Origin: Planctomycetia bacterium
GTDB taxonomy: Bacteria; Planctomycetota; Planctomycetia; Pirellulales; UBA1268
Assembly (NCBI GenBank): GCA_009926295.1
Contig: RFPF01000203.1
Span: forward strand, 1 to 5,666
DNA length: 5,666 bases
Reading direction: 5' to 3'
Below, in pieces: positions 1 through 5,666 of the stretch. Under the pieces are notes generated by a model. That model ran no database searches. It was not told where the DNA came from and was given only the letters and a program-made list of their open reading frames with translations. How positions within the stretch are numbered: position 1 is the first letter of the stretch; every line of letters starts with the position of its first letter. A program made the position numbers and the translations under genes.

Positions 1-88
1 AACGGGGGCCGCCGCGCCGCCCGCCTGCAGCCCCCTAAACCCATGGCAGGCAAGGCTTACCGACGCGGGTTCGAGGGCGTTGTCCGCC

Positions 89-118
89 TTGACGGGCAAA
101 AATAACCGCCCCTATAAG
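89..118 (+). promoter_or_regulatory. Sigma70-type promoter for the LptD-like gene
   Basis: TTGACG at 89-94 matches the -35 consensus in 5 of 6 bases. TATAAG at 113-118 matches the -10 consensus in 5 of 6. The spacer is 18 nt, within the usual range. It is the only AT-rich patch in a strongly GC-rich stretch and lies directly upstream of the LptD-like gene in the right orientation. Transcription would be predicted to begin near 125. The rest of 1-126 shows no gene, only a short inverted repeat (CAAGGC 51-56 with GCCTTG 86-91) whose right arm runs into the -35 box. The promoter is inferred from sequence match alone. Confidence 0.6.
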
Positions 119-165
119 CCTCGCGATTGCATTTCGGCGCAGCCGCCCCCCTTTCGCCACCGCCC

Positions 166-3100
166 GTGCATCTTCGCGACAAGCCTTTCGCGCTCCTGCC
201 GCGCCGGCGCATCCACCGCGCCGGGGGCGGCGTCGCGCGCGTATGCATGGGCTCGGCGCTGCTGTTCTGCGTCTGCGGACCGGCCCGTGGCGGCGACCCG
301 GCCGTGCCGCCCGTCGGTGACGTCGCATCGGCCGGAGCGCTCGCGGCCCTGCCCGCGCGGGGACTGGCAGCCGCCGTCGCGGAAGCCGGCCGCATCGAGG
401 TGCCGGGCGTCGATCCCGGCGAGCGGCTGACGGTACGTGCGGCCCAGGCGTCACGATGGACGGAGGGTTCCTACGACGTGTGGCATCTGACCGGCGGGGT
501 GGTCATCTCGCAGGGCGACACCGAGGCGCGGAGCCACGAGGCGGTGGTGTGGGTCGAGCAGGCGGCCGACGAGCCGGCCGCCGACGATACGGCCGACGTG
601 GGTCCGCAGCCGCGCGGGTTGCTCGTGCGCATGGCCGGAAGCGTCGTGGTGACGTCGACCCCGGACGCCGGTGGCGGGGCGTCGTCGTCGGTGCGCGGCG
701 CCCGATGGACGGGCCGCTTCTGGACGTACCGCGATCCCGACCTCGACTTCGCGAGCGTCGTGCCCGCGACGGGCACGCCCGCGATCTACGAGGCGCCGGC
801 CGAGCCGGCCGCACCGGCACCCGCCAACGCCATCCTGCTCACCGCGGCCACGGAGTCGGCGACAGGCGGCGTTCCGGGCGTGGAGCGGGCGCAGTTCAGC
901 GAGTTCGGCGCGCCGGCCGCGCCGCAGGTGCCTTCCGGCGGCGCCACCCGGCGGCTGCGGGCGTTTCCGCGGTCGAGCGTCCCGCTCAACGTGCGCTGGT
1001 TCCCGAGCCCGTCGGGCGGCGAATGGATCGCCGTCATCACATCCGGCGTGAATCTGGTGATCGACGGCGTGGATCCAGCCGGCCCGCTCGACATCTCGGC
1101 CGATCGGCTCGTGCTGTGGACGCGCGGGCAGGGGCAGCCGGATCTCGACGGCACCGGTGGCCAGTCGGCCGACACGCCGCTCGAGCTCTACATGGAAGGC
1201 AACGTCGTCTTCCGGCAGGGGCAGCGGGTGGTCGAGGCGGTGGGAATGTTTTACGACGTGCCCCGATCCAGTGGCGTGATCACGGGGGCCACCGTACTCA
1301 CGCCTGTCGACAACTACGCCGGGGTGGTCCGCCTGCGGGCCGACGTCCTCCGCCAGGTCGACCGCAGCAGGTTCGTGGCCCAGCAGACGGGTCTCACTTC
1401 GAGCCGGCTGGGCGTGCCCACGTGGGAGTTCCGTTCTCGGGAGCTCGAGTTCACCGACGAGCAGGTGCCGATCCCGGGCCCGTACGGCCAGCCGGCAGTC
1501 GATCCCCTCACGGGAGAGCCGTCGGTCGAGCACCAGCAGTTCATCACGAGCCGAGGCAACACCGTGAACCTCGGCGGCGTGCCCGTGCTCTGGTGGCCGG
1601 TCCTGGCGACCAACGCGAAGAAGCCGACGTTCTACATCAACAACGCGCAGGTCAAGAACGACCGAATTTTCGGCACGCAGATCCTGACGAGCTGGGACGC
1701 CTTCCAGGTGTTCGGTTGGCAGCGTCCGCCCGACGGAGTGGACTGGGATTTCGACGTCGACTACCTGAGCCTGCGCGGCCCGGGCGGCGGCACGTCGCTC
1801 CTCTACAACCGCCCTGATTTTCTCCGGCTCGGCACGCCCGCAAGCGGCATTCTCGATGCCTGGTTCATCGGCGACGTGGGACAGGACAACCTCGGCCTCT
1901 ACCGCCGCAACTTCACCTATCCCGGCTACCCCGCCCGCACGTTCCGGGGCCGCTCGTTCTGGCGACACCGTCAGGACATCGGCGGCGGCTGGCAGGCTCG
2001 CGGCACGGCAGGCTGGATCAGCGACATGAACTTTCTGGAGGAGTACTACGAGGCGGAGTGGGAGGAGGGGTACGAGCAGCGCACCTGGCTCGACCTGCGC
2101 CGGCCGATCGACAACCGCGAGTTGCGGCTGCTCGCGAGCGTGCGGGTGAACCCGTTCTTCACGCAGACCGAGTGGTGGCCGCGGCTCGACCATTATTTTC
2201 TCGGCCAGCCGCTCCTCGGCGACGCGGTCACGTGGTACGAGCACTCGAACATCACCTACGCCCGTCAGAGCCTGCCCCAGACTCCGACGGTCGGGCAGGG
2301 GCTGAACGTGTGGACGACTCTGCCGTATGAAAACAACGTGATCGGCCAGCGGCTTGCCACGCGGCACGAGCTCGACCTGCCCTTCCAGGCCGGCCCCGTC
2401 AAGCTCGTGCCCTACGCCCTCGGCGAGCTCGCCAACTGGGGGCAGGACCTGTCCCAGCAGCCGATCAACCGGGCCTACGGCCAGGTCGGCATCCGCTCCA
2501 GCCTCCCGATGTGGACGGCCGACGACTCGATCGAGAGCCAGTTGTGGAACGTGCACGGCCTGGCGCACAAGGTGGTGTTCGAGGCCGAATTCGCCTACAC
2601 GAACTCCACGCAGAGCGTGACCCAGTTCCCGCTCTACGATCAGATCGACGACGACACGATCAACCAGTATCGCCGCAACATCCCCTACTGGGACTACGGC
2701 GCGGTGCCCGGTCAGGCGATCCCGCTCGGGTCCCCGTTCATCTTCGGCCCGCAGGGCAAGTACGACCCGCGCTTCTATGCGATCCGGCGCGGCCTGGCCG
2801 GCTGGGTGACGGGCCCCACCGAGATCGCCAACGACCTCTCCGTGTTCCGGCTCGGTGCGCACCAGCGCTGGCAGACCAAGCGCGGCCCGCAGGGCAACCG
2901 GCGCATCATCGACTGGATCACCCTCAACGTCGACGGCGAGCTGTTCCCCGTCTCGGGCCAGAACTTCGGCCAGGCGATGGGCCTCTGGCAGTACGACTTC
3001 CGCTGGCACGTGGGCGACCGCACGACGGTGCTCTCGACGGCCGACGTCGACTTCTTCTCGGGCGGCCAGCAGCTCTTCACCGTCGGCGCTCTCCTCAACC

Positions 3101-3435
3101 GCACGCCGCGAGGCAGCTTCTACCTGGGCTTCAACGAGTTCGGCGGCCCGATCCAGGCGAGTGTGCTGGCAGGCTCCTACACCTACCGCATGAGTCCGAA
3201 GTGGGCCAGCAGCTTCGGCACGGCGCTCAACCTGCGCGGCATGAACATCGGCCAGAACTTCCAGCTGACCCGCATCGGCGAGTCGTTCCTGATGACCTTC
3301 GGCTTCAACGTCGACTACAGCCGCAACAACGTCGGCGTGACGTTCAACCTCGAGCCGCGGTTCCTCTCGCGGACCCAGTTCGCGAGCCGCACCGGCCTCG
3401 ACGTCCCGGTCGCGGGCGCGTACGGCCTGGAGTAG
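166..3435 (+). CDS. lptD: LptD/OstA-family outer-membrane LPS-assembly-like protein
   Basis: Likely role: in the LptD family, the outer-membrane beta-barrel that receives lipopolysaccharide from the periplasmic Lpt bridge and inserts it into the outer leaflet. Seen (numbering from GTG 166, 1,089 aa): a basic segment PRRRIHR at 12-18, then a hydrophobic core at about 23-38 ending near GPA, which looks like a Sec signal peptide. A first OstA-like beta module is at about 86-200, with an Ala/Pro-rich linker at about 209-221. A second OstA-like module is at about 292-429. Then come the LptD-like hallmark GGVPVLWWPVLATN (470-483), SDMNFLEEYY (619-628) and a long Tyr/Trp/Arg-rich barrel to about 1066 (VGVTFNLEPRF), with a 23-residue tail. 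It is much longer than E. coli LptD (784 aa). The mature part has no cysteine. Start choice: the frame opens after a stop at 115-117. TTG 127 would sit almost at the predicted transcription start; GTG 166 keeps the basic n-region; ATG 247 loses it. No Shine-Dalgarno motif precedes any of them. The family call is fairly firm; strict LPS function in this lineage is inferred. Confidence 0.82.
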   Translation: MHLRDKPFALLPRRRIHRAGGGVARVCMGSALLFCVCGPARGGDPAVPPVGDVASAGALAALPARGLAAAVAEAGRIEVPGVDPGERLTVRAAQASRWTEGSYDVWHLTGGVVISQGDTEARSHEAVVWVEQAADEPAADDTADVGPQPRGLLVRMAGSVVVTSTPDAGGGASSSVRGARWTGRFWTYRDPDLDFASVVPATGTPAIYEAPAEPAAPAPANAILLTAATESATGGVPGVERAQFSEFGAPAAPQVPSGGATRRLRAFPRSSVPLNVRWFPSPSGGEWIAVITSGVNLVIDGVDPAGPLDISADRLVLWTRGQGQPDLDGTGGQSADTPLELYMEGNVVFRQGQRVVEAVGMFYDVPRSSGVITGATVLTPVDNYAGVVRLRADVLRQVDRSRFVAQQTGLTSSRLGVPTWEFRSRELEFTDEQVPIPGPYGQPAVDPLTGEPSVEHQQFITSRGNTVNLGGVPVLWWPVLATNAKKPTFYINNAQVKNDRIFGTQILTSWDAFQVFGWQRPPDGVDWDFDVDYLSLRGPGGGTSLLYNRPDFLRLGTPASGILDAWFIGDVGQDNLGLYRRNFTYPGYPARTFRGRSFWRHRQDIGGGWQARGTAGWISDMNFLEEYYEAEWEEGYEQRTWLDLRRPIDNRELRLLASVRVNPFFTQTEWWPRLDHYFLGQPLLGDAVTWYEHSNITYARQSLPQTPTVGQGLNVWTTLPYENNVIGQRLATRHELDLPFQAGPVKLVPYALGELANWGQDLSQQPINRAYGQVGIRSSLPMWTADDSIESQLWNVHGLAHKVVFEAEFAYTNSTQSVTQFPLYDQIDDDTINQYRRNIPYWDYGAVPGQAIPLGSPFIFGPQGKYDPRFYAIRRGLAGWVTGPTEIANDLSVFRLGAHQRWQTKRGPQGNRRIIDWITLNVDGELFPVSGQNFGQAMGLWQYDFRWHVGDRTTVLSTADVDFFSGGQQLFTVGALLNRTPRGSFYLGFNEFGGPIQASVLAGSYTYRMSPKWASSFGTALNLRGMNIGQNFQLTRIGESFLMTFGFNVDYSRNNVGVTFNLEPRFLSRTQFASRTGLDVPVAGAYGLE

Positions 3436-3438
3436 TAC

Positions 3439-3492
3439 GCGGTCGTGCGTCGGCTCGTGACTGCCCAGCCCCCTCGAGTTGGCCGGGTGGGC
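3439..3492. terminator. Convergent intergenic spacer with weak hairpins, possible terminator
   Basis: The + strand transcript could form a stem of 3439-3447 with 3456-3464: nine pairs, three of them G-U, with an 8-nt loop. A second, overlapping and weaker pairing is GCCCA 3463-3467 with TGGGC 3488-3492, followed by mismatches; its right arm reaches the last base of the minus-strand stop codon. Neither stem is followed by a U-tract. The location between two converging stop codons is where terminators are expected, but the sequence support is poor. Termination could equally be Rho-dependent. Confidence 0.25.
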
Positions 3493-5096
3493 TACGAGGC
3501 TGCTTCTTCGGTGCGGCCGGCGAGCCATGCGTGCCAGCCGGCGAAAAGCAGTGCGAGCAGGCCGTAGGCGGTGGCGAGTTCCAGCGGGCCGCGGCCGGCG
3601 GCTTCCGCGGGGAGCGTGCCGATCGCCCATGGCAGGAAGAGCCGGCCGTCGGGAAATGGCGAGTGGATCACGCCTGTGAGCGAGAAGGTCGCGGCGGCGA
3701 GGCACCAGGCTGCCGCCTGGAGCAGCCTTCGATCGATGAGCGCGGTGACGAGGCCCGCCCACGCGAGGCTCGTGACGATGAAGCCCGCCGACAGCACCCG
3801 CATCGAGAAGAGTTCACCGGCGAGGTCGGCGGCCGGCGTCGCCCCCGCGGCGAGGAGTTTGTCCGCCTGGATCGTCGCCATGGCCGCGAGCGCCGGAACG
3901 CAGGCGATCGCCACCGCCGGGTAGTGCCGCTGCGGCGTGGCGTGGAAGCTCTGGGCGGTGATCTCGAGGCCGATGAACACGAGGATCGGCAGGATCGCGG
4001 GGCCGGGGATCGCCTGGTAGAGATACGCGAACGTGCCGGTGAGACCCGCCGTGCCGATCACGATCGCCGTGGCGAGTGTGTAGGCGGCCCGGCCCCCCAT
4101 CGCCTTGTAGGCGGGGTGGCCGATGTAGGGCGTCGTCTGGATCACGCCGCCGCAGGCACCGGCCACGATCGTGGCGATCGCCTCGACGCCGATGATGCTC
4201 CCGGTGTGATACTCATCGCCGGCGGCGGCCGCGCTCTCCGTGCAGTCGATGCCTCCCACGACAGTGCCGAGTGCGAACGGGATCACGATCGGGAGGTATT
4301 GCACGGCGTCTCCCCAGGCCTGAAGCCACTCGAAGCGGAGGGCGGCGAGCCACTCGGTCGGCCACAGGGCCGAGGCGGGGTCGAAGGCCGCATGGGCGGC
4401 GTCGGCGGGGAGCCATCCCGTTGACGTCCCCGCGACGTGGATCAGGCCGCCGACGAGCAGGGCCGCGAGCGCACCCGGCACCCTCAGCGGGAACGGAATT
4501 CGGGCGGTGAGCGAGGCGAGCACGATGCCCATCGAGACCAGCCCGACGACGGGAGAGCCGAGGATCTCGAGGAGCGGCAGGAACGTGATCAGCGCCAGCG
4601 CGATTGCGGCGAGGCTGCCGAGCAGTCCCGCTCGGGGCACGACCCGGCGCACCGACCCGGCGAAGAATGCACACGCCATCTTGAAGATGCCGCTGGCCAC
4701 GATCGAGCACATGCCGACGTGCCACGCGTGGCGGGCGGCGGCCTCCCGCTCCATGCCGGCGCCGAGTGCGACGCTGAAAGCCGGCCCCAGCACGAAGAAC
4801 ACCATGCCGAAGGTGCTCGGTGTGTCGAGTCCGAGCGGCATCGCCGTGACGTCGGTGCGACCGGTCTTCCGGGCGAGCCGGAACGCCATCCACGTGAACA
4901 GGAGATCGCCCACGACGACGCCCGCGGCCGTCCCCGGCACGAGGTGGGAGAGCGCGAAGGGCAGCGGGTAGTCGAACACCGCGGCCAGCAGCGACACAGC
5001 GAGCACGAGATCGGCAAGGTTGTCGAGGGCGAGGCCGAAAAAGGCGTTGACGTCGCCGGGGGAGGCCCAGCGGTAGCGTGGAGAGGCTCCGGGCAT
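3492..5096 (-). CDS. NCS2 / AzgA-like nucleobase permease family protein
   Basis: Likely an inner-membrane secondary transporter of the NCS2 superfamily (xanthine/uracil/AzgA type), importing a purine-like or related solute with a cation; the substrate is not determinable here. Seen: 534 aa, the usual length for the family, almost entirely hydrophobic with about 12-14 membrane segments, for example at about 52-72, 94-113, 124-147, 157-174, 266-282, 338-360, 365-385, 433-452 and 505-527. Landmarks are DVTAMPLGLDTPSTF (82-96) in the TM3 position, GGIDCTESAAAAGDEY (281-296) with Glu287 in the TM8 position, and QTTPYIGHPAYKAMGGRA (320-337). The last resembles the TM10 motif with Glu and GGRTG in AzgA proteins. 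GLEITAQ (376-382) and HYPAVAIACVP (391-401) follow. ATG 5096 is the only ATG near the start. It faces the LptD-like gene tail to tail and the sigma gene head to head, so it is probably monocistronic. A related anion transporter fold (SulP) is less likely: no C-terminal STAS domain is present. Confidence 0.75.
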   Translation of the reverse strand: MPGASPRYRWASPGDVNAFFGLALDNLADLVLAVSLLAAVFDYPLPFALSHLVPGTAAGVVVGDLLFTWMAFRLARKTGRTDVTAMPLGLDTPSTFGMVFFVLGPAFSVALGAGMEREAAARHAWHVGMCSIVASGIFKMACAFFAGSVRRVVPRAGLLGSLAAIALALITFLPLLEILGSPVVGLVSMGIVLASLTARIPFPLRVPGALAALLVGGLIHVAGTSTGWLPADAAHAAFDPASALWPTEWLAALRFEWLQAWGDAVQYLPIVIPFALGTVVGGIDCTESAAAAGDEYHTGSIIGVEAIATIVAGACGGVIQTTPYIGHPAYKAMGGRAAYTLATAIVIGTAGLTGTFAYLYQAIPGPAILPILVFIGLEITAQSFHATPQRHYPAVAIACVPALAAMATIQADKLLAAGATPAADLAGELFSMRVLSAGFIVTSLAWAGLVTALIDRRLLQAAAWCLAAATFSLTGVIHSPFPDGRLFLPWAIGTLPAEAAGRGPLELATAYGLLALLFAGWHAWLAGRTEEAAS

Positions 5097-5115
5097 GACG
5101 GGACAGGGTAGCAGA

Positions 5116-5121
5116 ACCTCC
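5116..5121 (-). promoter_or_regulatory. Possible displaced ribosome binding site of the permease
   Basis: On the minus strand this reads GGAGGT, a perfect Shine-Dalgarno core, but it ends 19 nt before ATG 5096, far beyond the usual 5-10 nt. No in-frame ATG, GTG or TTG lies between it and the ATG; the only alternative is a CTG codon at 5114-5112, too close to the motif. It may be a chance match at the edge of the adjoining G/C tract. Confidence 0.25.
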
Positions 5122-5160
5122 CCGGGCCCCCCGGGCCCCCGGGGCCGGCCGGCCGGCGGC
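5120..5160. repeat. 41-nt pure G/C tract with nested palindromes and tandem units
   Basis: Every base from 5120 to 5160 is G or C. Within it CCCGGGCCC occurs twice in tandem (5121-5129 and 5130-5138), followed by overlapping GGCCGGCC units (5143-5156). CCCCGGG at 5120-5126 is the reverse complement of CCCGGGG at 5138-5144, giving a possible 7-bp stem around a 11-nt G/C loop, and many shorter self-complementary pairings exist. It lies between the divergent permease and sigma genes, in the expected permease leader and immediately before a TATACT on the + strand. Function is unknown. It could be a strong hairpin, or a stretch prone to sequencing error. Confidence 0.6.
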
Positions 5161-5166
5161 TATACT
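5161..5166 (+). promoter_or_regulatory. Candidate -10 box for the sigma-factor gene
   Basis: TATACT matches the sigma70 -10 consensus in 5 of 6 bases and would start a transcript near 5173, leaving a leader of about 80 nt before ATG 5253. The -35 position falls inside a run of pure G/C and shows no TTGACA-like match, so if this is a promoter it lacks a -35 element or needs an activator. Confidence 0.3.
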
Positions 5167-5219
5167 CGATGCGAGCCTCCGCCGGGATATGCGGGGTTTC
5201 CGGCCTGATTGCGGCCGGC

Positions 5220-5245
5220 CGAACCTTCCAGGCCCCAGCCGCGTA
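5220..5245 (+). promoter_or_regulatory. Candidate ECF-type promoter before the sigma-factor gene
   Basis: CGAACC at 5220-5225 and CGTA at 5242-5245 are separated by 16 nt. This resembles the general layout of ECF sigma promoters, which often have an AAC-containing -35 and a short CGT-type -10. Transcription would begin at or close to ATG 5253, giving a leaderless or nearly leaderless message. The elements are short and could easily occur by chance in this composition. Confidence 0.18.
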
Positions 5246-5252
5246 GCAGAGC

Positions 5253-5666
5253 ATGGTTTCATCCGATTCCGATCACCGCGGACGATCCAGCGACCGCTCG
5301 GCGGCGGCAATCGCCCCCGAGTCCGTTGCCGACGGCCGTGACGTGGGGCGATCCGACGAGGATCTCCTGCGACGGTTTCGGGTGGACGACGACATGGCGG
5401 CGTTCGAGGCGCTCGTGCACCGCTACGAACGGGAATTATTCAGTTATCTGCGCCGCTACCTCGGCAGCGCGGAGATGGCGGATGACGTGTTTCAGGCGAC
5501 ATTTCTGCAGGTCCATCTGAAGAAGGAGAACTTCGAGGACGGCCGGAGGTTTCGCCCCTGGCTCTACACGATCGCGACCAACCAGGCCATCGACGCCCAG
5601 CGCAGGAACAAGCGTCACCGCATGGTGAGCATCGACCAGCGTGCCGGCGGGGACGACGACGTTGGC
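5253..5666 (+). CDS. ECF-like sigma-70 family RNA polymerase sigma factor, 3' truncated by window end
   Basis: A cytoplasmic transcription initiation factor that would direct core RNA polymerase to a specific promoter set. The reading frame from ATG 5253 stays open for 138 codons to the last base of the window. Residues 1-47 form a polar, Ser/Asp/Arg-rich extension. Sigma region 2 covers about 48-121: AAFEALVHRYERELFSYLRR (49-68) is region 2.1, ADDVFQATFLQVH (76-88) is region 2.2 with the core-binding acidic pair Asp77-Asp78, and FRPWLYTIATNQAIDAQRR (100-118) covers regions 2.3-2.4, which melt and read the -10 element. Residues from about 124 begin the acidic linker to region 4, which is beyond the window. 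The start is well fixed: an in-frame TAG at 5244-5246 leaves only two codons before the ATG. No clear Shine-Dalgarno motif precedes it. The ECF-like assignment is strong for region 2; the exact ECF group and any anti-sigma partner cannot be seen. Confidence 0.9.
   Translation, partial: MVSSDSDHRGRSSDRSAAAIAPESVADGRDVGRSDEDLLRRFRVDDDMAAFEALVHRYERELFSYLRRYLGSAEMADDVFQATFLQVHLKKENFEDGRRFRPWLYTIATNQAIDAQRRNKRHRMVSIDQRAGGDDDVG

Noticed and set aside
66..82. GGTTCGAG, reminiscent of a tRNA T-loop
   Set aside because: The flanking bases do not form the required 5-bp T-stem, and no acceptor stem or anticodon arm can be assembled around it on either strand.
244..273. Possible lipoprotein signal (LLFC) in the LptD-like N-terminus
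   Set aside because: Phe directly before Cys does not fit the lipobox, which needs a small residue there. A standard signal peptide ending near GPA fits better, and LptD proteins are not lipoproteins.
456..1817. 453-codon + strand open frame inside the LptD-like gene
   Set aside because: Shifted-frame shadow with an Arg/Gly/Ala-dominated composition and no family resemblance.
451..3762. 1,103-codon open frame on the minus strand, antisense to the LptD-like gene
   Set aside because: Its codons are in exact register with those of the + strand gene, so it stays open simply because that gene uses no TTA, CTA or TCA codons over this span. The product is a low-complexity Arg/His/Glu/Val/Ala mixture with no recognisable domain or signal.
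2511..4424. 637-codon + strand open frame crossing the convergent junction
   Set aside because: It overlaps the 3' ends of two well-supported genes, and its translation is Arg/Pro/Gly-rich with no domain. It is a product of GC bias.
4437..5111. 224-codon + strand open frame antisense to the permease
   Set aside because: Same codon register as the permease on the opposite strand and highly charged, repetitive composition; a shadow.

Overview
The window is very GC-rich bacterial DNA with two complete genes and one gene cut off by the right edge. Together, a very large LptD-like outer-membrane barrel, an AzgA-like permease and an ECF-type sigma factor with a long N-terminal extension suggest a planctomycete, possibly of the Pirellulales. 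That placement is an inference from protein style; no marker gene is present. The LptD-like protein itself implies a diderm envelope with an outer membrane.

Layout. Positions 1-126 are non-coding and hold a good sigma70-type promoter (TTGACG, 18-nt spacer, TATAAG). Next, on the + strand, is an LptD/OstA-family gene of about 1,089 codons (166-3435). A 56-bp spacer with only weak hairpins separates it from a convergent minus-strand gene (3492-5096) for a multi-pass NCS2/AzgA-like purine-type permease. A 156-bp divergent region (5097-5252) contains a 41-nt run of pure G/C with nested palindromes and candidate promoter elements. From 5253 to the window end, on the + strand, lies the N-terminal 138 codons of an ECF-like sigma factor, with region 2 complete and region 4 outside the window.

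How they relate. The three genes look like three separate transcription units: convergent at 3435/3492 and divergent at 5096/5253. Nothing in the sequence ties them into one pathway. The LptD-like protein would act at the outer membrane, the permease in the inner membrane, and the sigma factor in the cytoplasm on a regulon that cannot be read from here. None of the three has a Shine-Dalgarno motif at ordinary spacing.

I found no mobile element, CRISPR array, RNA gene or obvious novel multi-gene system. The points most worth a second look are the cysteine-free, two-module architecture of the LptD-like protein, the divergent substrate-site motifs of the permease, and the structured G/C tract between the permease and the sigma gene.
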